DNA of 11,697 nt from an uncultured Lachnospiraceae bacterium (GTDB lineage Bacteria; Bacillota; Clostridia; Lachnospirales; Lachnospiraceae), in contig CACXEL010000147.1 in the NCBI GenBank assembly GCA_902766655.1, forward strand, positions 1 to 11,697, given 5' to 3'. Numbering within the stretch: the first letter of the stretch is position 1; each line of letters opens with the position of its first letter. A program made the position numbers and the translations under genes. Under the pieces are notes generated by a model, which ran no database searches, was not told the origin of the DNA, and saw only the letters and a program-made list of their open reading frames with translations. Below are positions 5,804 to 11,697 of this stretch, piece by piece.

Positions 5804-6466
5804 ATGAATACGAACGGAAGAAAAGGATCTAAGGAAGTGCTGCTGACCATTCAGGCCCTCCAGCGAATGCCCTATTATCTCCAGTGTCTGGAGAAAGCGA
5901 AGGAGAAGGGGATCCGGACCATTTCCGCTACGTCCATAGCAGCTGAACTTAGGCTCAATGACGTGCTGGTGAGGAAGGATATCGCGGCGGTCTGCTCCAC
6001 CAAGGGAAAACCAAAGGCCGGCTTCCCCGTCGACAGTCTGATCCTGGATATCAAGGATTACATGGGCTGCAACGACCGGAAGGAAGCTGTCATCGTGGGC
6101 GTCGGCTCCCTGGGCAAGGCACTTATGCGCAACCGCGAATGTGAGCAGTACGGGCTCAGCATCGTGGCCGGCTTCGATATCCGGCAGGAAGTCATCGGTA
6201 AGACCATCGATGATATCCCGGTCTACTCTGATGACGCCCTGGAGCAGTTCTGTTTGAACCGCGGCGTCAAGATCGGTATCATCACCACGGACGTGGAGGC
6301 AGCCCAGGAGGTTGCCGACAAGCTGATCGCCGGCGGAATCCGGGCCATCTGGAATTTCGCCATCGTCAAGCTCGATGTGCCGGACGGCGTCCTGGTCCGG
6401 GATGAGATCCTGGCCTCCTCCCTGGCCATGCTGTCCCATTACATCAGTGCCGAAACTTTGCAGTGA
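5804..6466 (+). CDS. rex: Redox-sensing transcriptional repressor Rex
   Basis: Cytosolic dimeric repressor that binds DNA when NAD+ dominates and lets go when NADH rises, controlling fermentation and anaerobic energy genes. 220 residues, slightly longer than the usual ~210. The N-terminal winged helix covers about 11-70, with the recognition region LNDVLVRKDIAAV at 51-63. The Rossmann dinucleotide motif VGVGSLGKAL is at 98-107, with the aspartate D125 after the next strand. The end ILASSLAMLSHYIS matches the swapped C-terminal helix. I chose ATG 5804 because GAGGAAG lies 2-6 nt upstream; an ATG at 5771 falls almost on the predicted transcription start. Its TGA is followed by a strong terminator. 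Confidence 0.93.
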   Translation: MNTNGRKGSKEVLLTIQALQRMPYYLQCLEKAKEKGIRTISATSIAAELRLNDVLVRKDIAAVCSTKGKPKAGFPVDSLILDIKDYMGCNDRKEAVIVGVGSLGKALMRNRECEQYGLSIVAGFDIRQEVIGKTIDDIPVYSDDALEQFCLNRGVKIGIITTDVEAAQEVADKLIAGGIRAIWNFAIVKLDVPDGVLVRDEILASSLAMLSHYISAETLQ

Positions 6467-6477
6467 ATGCACATCCG

Positions 6478-6510
6478 GCCCCTTCCGGACACCTCCGGGA
6501 GGGGCTTTTT
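6478..6510 (+). terminator. Intrinsic terminator after rex
   Basis: An 11-bp GC-rich stem (6478-6488 with 6495-6505, one G-U pair) has a 6-nt loop and is followed by T5, C and T3. It lies 11 nt after the rex stop and 85 nt before the sensor kinase start, so it separates the two genes or limits readthrough. Confidence 0.85.
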
Positions 6511-6539
6511 CTTTGTGGAAAATGGAGACCATGCCTTTC

Positions 6540-6554
6540 ATGGCCGCAGGCCAT
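6540..6554 (+). promoter_or_regulatory. Inverted repeat ahead of the sensor kinase gene, possible operator
   Basis: ATGGCC and GGCCAT are separated by 3 nt (6540-6554), between the rex terminator and the kinase gene. No clear sigma-A promoter is visible in this 85-nt gap. The repeat could be a protein-binding site or a small leader stem; the sequence does not decide. Confidence 0.25.
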
Positions 6555-6595
6555 ACATCCGCATGTTTTCATTTCCCGCAGAAAAAGGAGAAATT

Positions 6596-8188
6596 ATGGT
6601 TGAGAAGCCTGCTGTGGCGAGCTCCAAGCGCCTTTACGCCAGCATTCTTATCCCTGCCCTGATCGCCAGCATTATCATGTGCGGGCTCACCTACTATTAT
6701 TCCATCACGGAGAGGCAGCGGATCATGGACGAGACCATCATGGACTACGCGGAGATGGTGGCCACCATGCCGCCCGTCGTGCGGATGGTCGATACGGGAG
6801 TCATCGACCCGGAGGTGACAGCCTTCCTCAGGCATATGGAGGAGACCACGCGCCAGATCGACGTCCTGGTCATCTGCGACAGCTCGAGCAGGCGCTACTA
6901 CCATACGGACGGGACGAAGGTGGGAAAGACTTTCGTCGGCGGAGACCAGGCGGATATCCTTCAGGGGAAGGAGCCTTATATATCCAGTGCTGTCGGCACC
7001 CTGGGGCCGCAGCGCCGGGCCTTCTTTCCCATCCGAAGCAGTGAGGGGACCATCATCGGTTTTGTCATGGCCTCGGTCCTCAATGAGACCATCGACTCCC
7101 TGCGGGCGAGGATCGTCACCGCCTATCTCCTCATCCTGGCGCTCATCCTGGTCATCTGCCTCCTCACGGCCCAGGCATTTCACAGCCGGCTCAAGAAGAC
7201 TCTGCTGGGTTACCAGCCCGAGGAGCTTGCGACCATGTATATTGAGCGCGCGGAGGTCCTGGATGCACTGGAGGAGGGCATTTTCGCCATCAACACGGAC
7301 GGGGAGGTCATCCTCATGAATCAGTCCGCCAAACGGATGCTGGACCTGCCGCCTGCCACCAGGACCGAGGGCCGTCTTCTGACCGAATATTATCCCCAGA
7401 CCAGGCTTCCGAACACTGTGAAGACCGGCAAGGCCGAGTATAACATCAGCTTTGTCATCGGCGACCGCAACATCATCTCCTCACGGATCCCGATCCGGGA
7501 GGGGGATAAGATCGTCGGCGCCGTCTCGATCTTTCGCGACAAGACCACTGTGACCCGGCTGGCCGACCAGCTGACCGGCGCCAACCATATGGTGGAGACA
7601 CTCCGGGCTTTCAACCACGAGTTTGTGAACCGGCTCCACGTCATTCTGGGACTCATGGAGCTCAGGGAGTGGGACAAGGCCAGAGACTATATCCTGAACA
7701 CCACGCTTGTGTCCTCTCAGGCCATCAGCGATATTCAGCACCGGATCCCCGTGGAGAGCCTGGCTGCCCTTTTCATCGGCAAGCTTGTAAAAGCCAATGA
7801 GCTGGGAATCACGCTCACGCTGAAGAGCGACAGCTACTTTTATCCCAAATCCCGGGACCTGCCCTCTGACTGTTGGATCACCCTGGTGGGCAACCTGGTG
7901 GAAAATGCCTTTGACGAGCTCAACAGCCACGACTACCCGGTCAAGTCGGTCGAGGTCGGCATTTACTCCGAGGAAGAACATACCACCATTGTCTGCGACG
8001 ATACGGGCGGCGGGATTCCCGAGGAGATCCTCTTCCGCCTTTACGATTCCCACACGACCACCAAGGGCGAAGGCCACGGCAGCGGCTACCATCTGATCCG
8101 GGAGATTGTGGACCAGTATGAAGGGACCATTCATATAGACACGGAGCCCGGAGAAGGGACGTCCGTGGAGATCATTCTGCCTGTGTGA
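6596..8188 (+). CDS. Sensor histidine kinase of the DcuS/CitA (MaeK-like) family
   Basis: 530 residues. Membrane helices at about 14-36 and 173-195 bracket an extracellular sensor domain of the DcuS/CitA type. The kept ligand residues are RYYH and F in GKTFVGGD, then R and F in RRAFFPI; in DcuS the matching R..H, F, R and F bind C4-dicarboxylates or citrate. A cytosolic PAS domain (about 215-330) follows. H341 in FNHEFVNRLHVILGL is the phosphorylated histidine in the form typical of this family. The ATPase domain shows NLVEN (433-437), DDTGGGIP (468-475) and a GHGSG loop. The start at 6596 has AAGGAG 6 nt upstream; a longer frame to 6467 would run through the rex terminator. The response regulator follows after 14 nt. 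Malate is the most likely ligand from the nearby malic enzyme and transporter genes; fumarate, succinate or citrate are possible. Confidence 0.92.
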   Translation: MVEKPAVASSKRLYASILIPALIASIIMCGLTYYYSITERQRIMDETIMDYAEMVATMPPVVRMVDTGVIDPEVTAFLRHMEETTRQIDVLVICDSSSRRYYHTDGTKVGKTFVGGDQADILQGKEPYISSAVGTLGPQRRAFFPIRSSEGTIIGFVMASVLNETIDSLRARIVTAYLLILALILVICLLTAQAFHSRLKKTLLGYQPEELATMYIERAEVLDALEEGIFAINTDGEVILMNQSAKRMLDLPPATRTEGRLLTEYYPQTRLPNTVKTGKAEYNISFVIGDRNIISSRIPIREGDKIVGAVSIFRDKTTVTRLADQLTGANHMVETLRAFNHEFVNRLHVILGLMELREWDKARDYILNTTLVSSQAISDIQHRIPVESLAALFIGKLVKANELGITLTLKSDSYFYPKSRDLPSDCWITLVGNLVENAFDELNSHDYPVKSVEVGIYSEEEHTTIVCDDTGGGIPEEILFRLYDSHTTTKGEGHGSGYHLIREIVDQYEGTIHIDTEPGEGTSVEIILPV

Positions 8189-8202
8189 GCAAAGGAGCAG
8201 CC

Positions 8203-8883
8203 ATGTACCATCTTATAATGGTGGAGGACGATCCCATGGTCGCCTCCATCCACCAGTCATACCTGCAGAGCTATCCCGAATTCGAGGTGGACGGTTTTTT
8301 TTCCGGCGGCAAGGAGGCAATCTCCTTTCTGGCCACTCACCCGGTCGACCTGGCCATCGTGGACTACTATATGCCGGAAATGAACGGCCTCATGTTCCTC
8401 CGTGCCCTGCGTGAGCGTCATATGAGCACCCAGGTGATCATGATTACCGCCGCGGCGGGAGCGGATACCCTTTACGAGACCATGCAGTACGGCATTCTCG
8501 ACTATATTGTAAAACCCTTCACCAGGGAGCGGTTCTCTGAGGCCATGGTAAAATTCCGCAATACCCGGGAGAAGCTCCGGACCTCCGGCAAGCTGTCCCA
8601 GGCGGAGATCGATGAAATCATGAATGCGGGGAAAAGCAGCGCCCGGGCCGCTGTAGAGATCCCCAAGGGCATCCAGGAGGGCACACTGAACCTCCTGAGA
8701 GACTATCTTAAGGCCCACCGCGACACATTTCTGTCCTGCAACGAAGCCGCAAGCGCCCTGGAGCTGTCGCGGATCACAGTCCGCCGCTACATGAATTATC
8801 TCCTGGAGAACAAGGAGGTCACGAGCCGAATCGACTACACCACCGGCGGCCGCCCCTCCATCCTCTACCGGCTCCAGAGGTGA
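8203..8883 (+). CDS. Response regulator of the DcuR/CitB (MaeR-like) family
   Basis: 226 residues. The receiver domain has the acidic pair D9-D10, the phosphorylation site D54 in IVDYYMPEMNG, T82 and K104 in YIVKPF. The C-terminal helix-turn-helix is about 170-226, with LSCNEAASALELSRITVRRYMNYL followed by GGRPSILYRL, the arrangement typical of CitB/DcuR rather than OmpR or NarL types. ATG 8203 has AAAGGAG 5 nt upstream; a GTG at 8185 overlaps the kinase stop and has no such site. It should receive phosphate from the adjacent kinase and activate acid-uptake genes, probably the convergent malic enzyme/transporter operon. That target is inferred from position only. Confidence 0.92.
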   Translation: MYHLIMVEDDPMVASIHQSYLQSYPEFEVDGFFSGGKEAISFLATHPVDLAIVDYYMPEMNGLMFLRALRERHMSTQVIMITAAAGADTLYETMQYGILDYIVKPFTRERFSEAMVKFRNTREKLRTSGKLSQAEIDEIMNAGKSSARAAVEIPKGIQEGTLNLLRDYLKAHRDTFLSCNEAASALELSRITVRRYMNYLLENKEVTSRIDYTTGGRPSILYRLQR

Positions 8884-9041
8884 CGGCGGGAAATGAAACC
8901 CCGGCCCCGTCTCTCTGTCCGTAGCATAAAAGAATCCTTCGTTCCGAATAGACTTGCCTCCCCCGGTACACGAAGCGAATCCCTTCTCAGGGGCAGGCTG
9001 CACCCGCTGACTTCGTCTCACCCTCTCAGAATGATTACGAA

Positions 9042-9085
9042 AAAAGGAGCTCCCCACCCGATGGAAGGTTGGAGAAGCTCCTTTT
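9042..9085. terminator. Bidirectional terminator between the regulator and the zinc-ribbon protein genes
   Basis: AAAAGGAGCT (9042-9051) pairs perfectly with AGCTCCTTTT (9076-9085), and part of the interior pairs as well. On the plus strand the stem ends in TTTTGTGTG; on the minus strand it ends in a T6 run. It sits between the convergent genes that end at 8883 and 9212. Confidence 0.75.
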
Positions 9086-9147
9086 GTGTGTCGGCGGCAA
9101 CATTCATTGAATGTCCGAAGTGCAGGGGATGTGATCGGAGAAAATGA

Positions 9148-9180
9148 ATCGGGCAGGATGCATTCCGCACACTGCCCGAT
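9148..9180 (-). terminator. Hairpin after the zinc-ribbon membrane protein gene
   Basis: ATCGGGCAG (9148-9156) pairs perfectly with CTGCCCGAT (9172-9180) around a 15-nt loop. On the minus strand it is followed by TCATTTTCTC, a weak T-rich tail, and it lies 31 nt beyond the gene's stop. It may be a first, leaky terminator before the stronger one at 9042-9085, or an RNA-stabilising end. Confidence 0.45.
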
Positions 9181-9211
9181 GATACGTCTGTTCGTCACTT
9201 CCCGACCGCCG

Positions 9212-9829
9212 TCAGACCTGCTTTTCCGGCAGGGCTTCCGGCTTTTTGGGCTTGCTGTCATGGATCAGATCCCAGGCCTTGATGGCCAGCTCCGGGACCA
9301 GGTCGTAGGCAATCATGAGATCGCCGTTCTTCATGGCCAGCGTCTTCCGGTTGATGGGGATGTAGGTGAGGTCCGACTCTCCCGATTTGGCCGGGGCCTT
9401 CTTCAGGAAGACCTCCCAGGCTGCTTCGGCCAGTGCTTCGGCCTCCGGAAGTGCTTCGGCCTCCTTCTTGTGACGGATGGCATTCCCGAAGGCCTGGTAG
9501 ATGCCCAGGCCTCCGCAGACGATGGCTGCAAAGCCGACAAGGCCGATCACGCGGACCCGCTCAAGAAAAATGAAAGCCACCAGGATTCCGGCCAGCAGGA
9601 TACCGCCGTAGATGAGGACGTCGCGTCTGACCGTTCGGGCGATATTCAGCTTGTCGCTGAGCTGTTTCCTTGCGCAGTCCCTGCAGACAGCCGATTCCGT
9701 GAATCGGCCCAGGGCCTGGACCTTGCGCTCTCCAGTCATTTCCCGAAGGGGGAGGGTCTGGACCTCCAGGGCCCGGAAGCTGTATTCGGCTTCAGCGCCG
9801 CACGAAATGCATTGGTTCTTTGCAGCCAT
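9212..9829 (-). CDS. Zinc-ribbon-like two-span membrane protein of unknown function
   Basis: 205 residues, not assigned to a family. Two CxxC pairs, C7/C10 (CISCG) and C49/C52 (CRDCA), look like a zinc ribbon. Two membrane helices follow at about 71-89 and 94-112 with a very short turn between them. That puts both ends on the same side, most likely the cytosol. After them comes an alanine/glutamate-rich stretch (EAEALPEAEALAEAA) made by short DNA repeats. The last 60 residues are mixed and end in a lysine/proline-rich tail. The start at 9829 has AAGGAA 8 nt upstream and lies 44 nt after the transporter stop with no terminator between, so it is probably co-transcribed. A partner or regulator of the transporter is possible, but nothing in the sequence proves it. 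Confidence 0.8.
   Translation of the reverse strand: MAAKNQCISCGAEAEYSFRALEVQTLPLREMTGERKVQALGRFTESAVCRDCARKQLSDKLNIARTVRRDVLIYGGILLAGILVAFIFLERVRVIGLVGFAAIVCGGLGIYQAFGNAIRHKKEAEALPEAEALAEAAWEVFLKKAPAKSGESDLTYIPINRKTLAMKNGDLMIAYDLVPELAIKAWDLIHDSKPKKPEALPEKQV
9422..9464 (-). repeat. Short direct repeats inside the zinc-ribbon protein gene
   Basis: On the plus strand TGCTTCGGCC occurs at 9422-9431, 9434-9443 and 9452-9461, and a 15-nt unit is exact at 9432-9446 and 9450-9464. The spacings of 12 and 18 nt keep the reading frame and encode the EAEAL-rich stretch. This looks like slippage-type expansion in a linker, where length may vary between strains. Confidence 0.7.
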
Positions 9830-9873
9830 GTTATCATTTCCTTATAGCTGTGTGGAGAAATGTCGGAGCGGGA

Positions 9874-11262
9874 TCAGAGCATGCCGCCCATGAGGGAGAG
9901 CATCAGGGATCCGAGCAGAAGGATGATGGCACCGCCGAGACGGGAGGAGATCTGCGCGAAGGGCATGAGCTCCATACGGTCCGCAGCGGAGAGAACGGCG
10001 ACGTCGCCGGTGCCGCCCATGTTGGACATGCAGAGGCCTGCGGTGATACCGGCTTCCAGCGGATAGAAGCCGACGAGCTTGCCGATGAAGGCAGCGCCGA
10101 AGAAGGCGGAGAAGCAGGTGATGCCGCAGAGCAGGAGATAGGTCAGGGAGAAGCTGTTGACGACCTGGGCGATATCCAGATAGCACATACCGATACCGAC
10201 AAGGAGGACGTTGGTCAGGTTCTTCATGATGAACTGGAACCACTGGTAGCAGGCGACCTCGACCTTCTCGGGCAGGAATCCGCCGATCTTGAAGATGGCG
10301 ACCGTGATGATCATGAATGCGTAGCCGTGGATGGTGACGCCGGGGACCAGCTTGGTCCAGATGTTGCTGCAGATGAAGCCCCAGGCGAAGAAGGAGCCGG
10401 AGACCAGGAGGCCGACGCCGAGGTTGGTAATCTTGATGTCATCGCGCTTCTTCTGCATCTCGGGGCTGATTTCGAGCTCCTTGGGATCCACGGTGCCGGA
10501 CTGCATGAGCTGTCCGTTGCCGTTCCAGTCGCCCTTCAGGACCTTGGAGAGGATACCGGCGATGACGATGGAGATGGCGTTGCCGATGGCGACGGCCGGT
10601 GTCATGATGGAGATGGCCTCGTTGGCCGTCATGGTGCCGGATGCCTCGAAGATCTTGGAGAGCGGTGTCGCACCTGCGCCCATGCCGCCGCCCATGATGG
10701 GAAGGGCGATGAGGAGGAGGGCCTTGACGGCGCCGAAGCCGGTGATGGCGCCGAGGCCGGAGCAGAGGATGAAGGCCAGGATCAGGCCGCCGAAGATGGC
10801 CGGGAAGTATCTGGCAGCCGCCTTCATGAGAAGGGTGCGGTTCATGCCGAGGATGGAGCCGGTGATCAGGGCCGCGATGTACCAGTCAAGGAAGGCACCG
10901 GTCGGCTTGAAGAAGGTGTTCATGCTGCCCACCAGATCGAAGCCCTTCAGGATATTGATGTTGTAGACGATGGTCCCGTCCTCCAATGTCTCGATGGCCA
11001 TGGGGATGAGCTTGAAGTAGACGAGCAGGGCGGAGCCGAAGATGACGACGATGGCGCCGCCGCCCAGGTAATCCTTGATGATGGGCGTCTTGTTGCCGAT
11101 CAGGTTGAAGACTTCGCCGACGATGATCATGAATACGAAGCAGCCGGCCATGCCAGCGGGCAGGGTGCCCAGATAGGTGGCGGCCATGACGATCACGGCG
11201 CAGATGATGAACCACTTAAGAGGAAGGTTAAATAAGGTGAAACCTTCTTTGTTATCTGCCAT
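9874..11262 (-). CDS. 2-hydroxycarboxylate transporter (2HCT family; malate/citrate symporter)
   Basis: 462 residues with about eleven hydrophobic spans in the inner membrane. 2HCT proteins (CitS, MaeN, CimH, MleP, CitP) carry malate, citrate or lactate with Na+ or H+, or by exchange. The two re-entrant loop motifs are present: GGGMGAGATPLS at 191-202, and the block starting MGGTGD at 415 and continuing through RMELMPFAQISSRLGGA, with arginines near 429 and 441 that match the substrate-binding region of CitS. ATG 11262 is chosen because GAGAGG stands 7 nt upstream; an ATG at 11280 would place that site inside the gene. It lies downstream of the malic enzyme gene in the same direction, which makes malate the likely substrate. 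Ion and exact substrate cannot be read from the sequence. Confidence 0.93.
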   Translation of the reverse strand: MADNKEGFTLFNLPLKWFIICAVIVMAATYLGTLPAGMAGCFVFMIIVGEVFNLIGNKTPIIKDYLGGGAIVVIFGSALLVYFKLIPMAIETLEDGTIVYNINILKGFDLVGSMNTFFKPTGAFLDWYIAALITGSILGMNRTLLMKAAARYFPAIFGGLILAFILCSGLGAITGFGAVKALLLIALPIMGGGMGAGATPLSKIFEASGTMTANEAISIMTPAVAIGNAISIVIAGILSKVLKGDWNGNGQLMQSGTVDPKELEISPEMQKKRDDIKITNLGVGLLVSGSFFAWGFICSNIWTKLVPGVTIHGYAFMIITVAIFKIGGFLPEKVEVACYQWFQFIMKNLTNVLLVGIGMCYLDIAQVVNSFSLTYLLLCGITCFSAFFGAAFIGKLVGFYPLEAGITAGLCMSNMGGTGDVAVLSAADRMELMPFAQISSRLGGAIILLLGSLMLSLMGGML

Positions 11263-11281
11263 AATTAGCCTCTCTTTCATT

Positions 11282-11302
11282 TATAAAACAAATAATGCAA
11301 AG
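11282..11302 (-). promoter_or_regulatory. AT-rich box upstream of the transporter gene
   Basis: An AT-rich block in an otherwise GC-rich gap reads TTATTTGTTTTATAAA on the minus strand, about 20-40 nt before the transporter start. It resembles the AT-rich direct repeats described for MaeR-type regulators (as I recall, TTATT(A/T)AA). I found no well-spaced -35/-10 pair. It could be a regulator site, or only the AT-rich region before a gene start. Confidence 0.25.
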
Positions 11303-11310
11303 CCCGGGCA

Positions 11311-11343
11311 GCCGGGGCGGTCAGGCTGACTGTAAGCCCCGGC
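11311..11343 (-). terminator. GC-rich hairpin between malic enzyme and transporter genes
   Basis: GCCGGGGC (11311-11318) pairs with GCCCCGGC (11336-11343), an 8-bp GC stem with a 17-nt loop that itself contains TCAG/TGA symmetry. No T-run follows on the minus strand. It may slow transcription or protect the malic enzyme message, giving the two genes different expression, rather than stop it fully. A T6 run does occur nearer the malic enzyme stop (11360-11365), but with only a weak stem before it. Confidence 0.35.
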
Positions 11344-11391
11344 GCCCTTGTATTACTGAAAAAACGTGCGGACCGGGATAGGGGGCGCCGC

Positions 11392-11697
11392 TCAGATGCG
11401 GGCAACTCCGCTGTCCCTGGCGGCCTGGGCGACGGCGGCGGCGACAGCCGGGCCGACTCTCTTGTCGAAGGCCTTGGGGATGATGTAGTCGGCGTTCAGC
11501 TCCTCGTCGGAGATGAGGTCGGCCAGGGCCTTGGCGGCAGCCATCTTCATCTCCTCGTTGATGTCGCTGGCTCTCACGTCGAAGGTGCCTCTGAAGATGC
11601 CCGGGAAGGCCAGAACGTTGTTGATCTGGTTCGGGAAATCGCTGCGGCCGGTGGCGATGACCTTGGCGCCGCCCGCCTTGGCGTCATCCGGGAAAAT
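11392..11697 (-). CDS. Malic enzyme, C-terminal part only
   Basis: The last 101 residues of a malic enzyme; the N-terminal part lies beyond the right edge. The diagnostic block is [20 protein letters not shown] followed by FRGTFDVRA, part of the C-terminal NAD-binding domain with the conserved substrate asparagines in NQINN. A final helix [11 protein letters not shown] is typical of bacterial short malic enzymes. It oxidatively decarboxylates malate to pyruvate and CO2 with reduction of NAD+ or NADP+ in the cytosol; cofactor choice is not visible in this part. The transporter gene follows after about 130 nt in the same direction. Together they form an uptake-and-use pair for malate. An internal GTG at 11577 would look like a start, but the frame is open through to the edge with conserved sequence, so it is not one. 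Confidence 0.93.
   Translation of the reverse strand: MFPDDAKAGGAKVIATGRSDFPNQINNVLAFPGIFRGTFDVRASDINEEMKMAAAKALADLISDEELNADYIIPKAFDKRVGPAVAAAVAQAARDSGVARI

Larger units (their letters stand above)
8884..9211. other. 328-nt gap between convergent genes
   Basis: No convincing gene on either strand. The right part holds two hairpins, listed separately. The left part (8884-9040) is GC-rich and could fold, for example ACGAAG near 8969 with CTTCGT near 9011, but I recognise no known RNA family or repeat in it. A reading frame on the minus strand crosses the gap only as an extension of a shadow frame over the response regulator gene. Confidence 0.5.

Noticed and set aside
8884..9040. Possible structured RNA or mobile element remnant
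   Set aside because: Several short complementary stretches exist, but none forms a convincing conserved RNA shape that I recognise, and there are no terminal repeats or transposase remains.
8257..9261. Minus-strand open frame of 334 codons crossing the response regulator gene and the gap
   Set aside because: Antisense to the regulator over most of its length. The part over the gap is low-complexity and has no ribosome binding site.
9820..11235. Plus-strand open frame of 471 codons, very acidic (rich in D, E, G, A, H)
   Set aside because: It is the opposite-strand shadow of the 2HCT transporter gene, whose translation has the family motifs and membrane helices. The acidic low-complexity composition is typical of antisense frames in GC-rich DNA.

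Overview
The window looks like chromosomal DNA from a fairly GC-rich Firmicute, most likely a Clostridia-type anaerobe. Reasons: strong AGGAGG-type ribosome binding sites, textbook sigma-A promoters, a Rex redox repressor, the MEP-pathway gene ispE next to murI and a DUF1934 gene, a deacetylase with a basic signal anchor, and a malic enzyme/2-hydroxycarboxylate transporter set with a DcuS/CitA-type two-component system. I cannot name a species. Stop codons of the eleven intact genes whose end is visible are ten TGA and one TAA. There are no rRNA or tRNA genes, CRISPR arrays, insertion sequences or phage genes that I can see.

Left part (1-3500), envelope and precursor synthesis. plsC (minus, running off the left edge) and ispE (plus) are divergent, with back-to-back sigma-A promoters whose -35 boxes lie 7 nt apart. 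ispE leads a tight operon: ispE, a small ORF broken by an in-frame TAG, murI, and a DUF1934 gene. It ends at a 39-bp nearly perfect inverted repeat followed by a second hairpin, shared with a convergent minus-strand gene.

Middle (3514-5803). Two minus-strand genes, each with its own promoter: a membrane-anchored polysaccharide deacetylase-like protein and, downstream, a single-span membrane protein I cannot name. The deacetylase is divergent from rex. The 5' leaders of plsC and the deacetylase gene share an identical 17-nt element.

Right part (5804-11697), redox and malate. rex (plus) ends at a strong terminator. A sensor kinase and response regulator of the DcuS/CitA-DcuR/CitB type follow. 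Convergent to them on the minus strand lie a malic enzyme (only its C-terminus is in the window), a 2HCT-family malate/citrate transporter, and a small zinc-ribbon-like two-span membrane protein. The likely job of this block is sensing external malate or a related acid, importing it, and oxidatively decarboxylating it to pyruvate with NAD(P)H formed. Rex, which senses NADH/NAD+, is a fitting neighbour, but I see no Rex operator here.

Most unusual points: the small ORF between ispE and murI that overlaps both neighbours' reading frames yet carries an amber stop; the repeated 17-nt leader element; the very long intergenic hairpin; and the uncharacterised zinc-ribbon membrane protein coupled to the transporter gene. 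None of these proves a new system.
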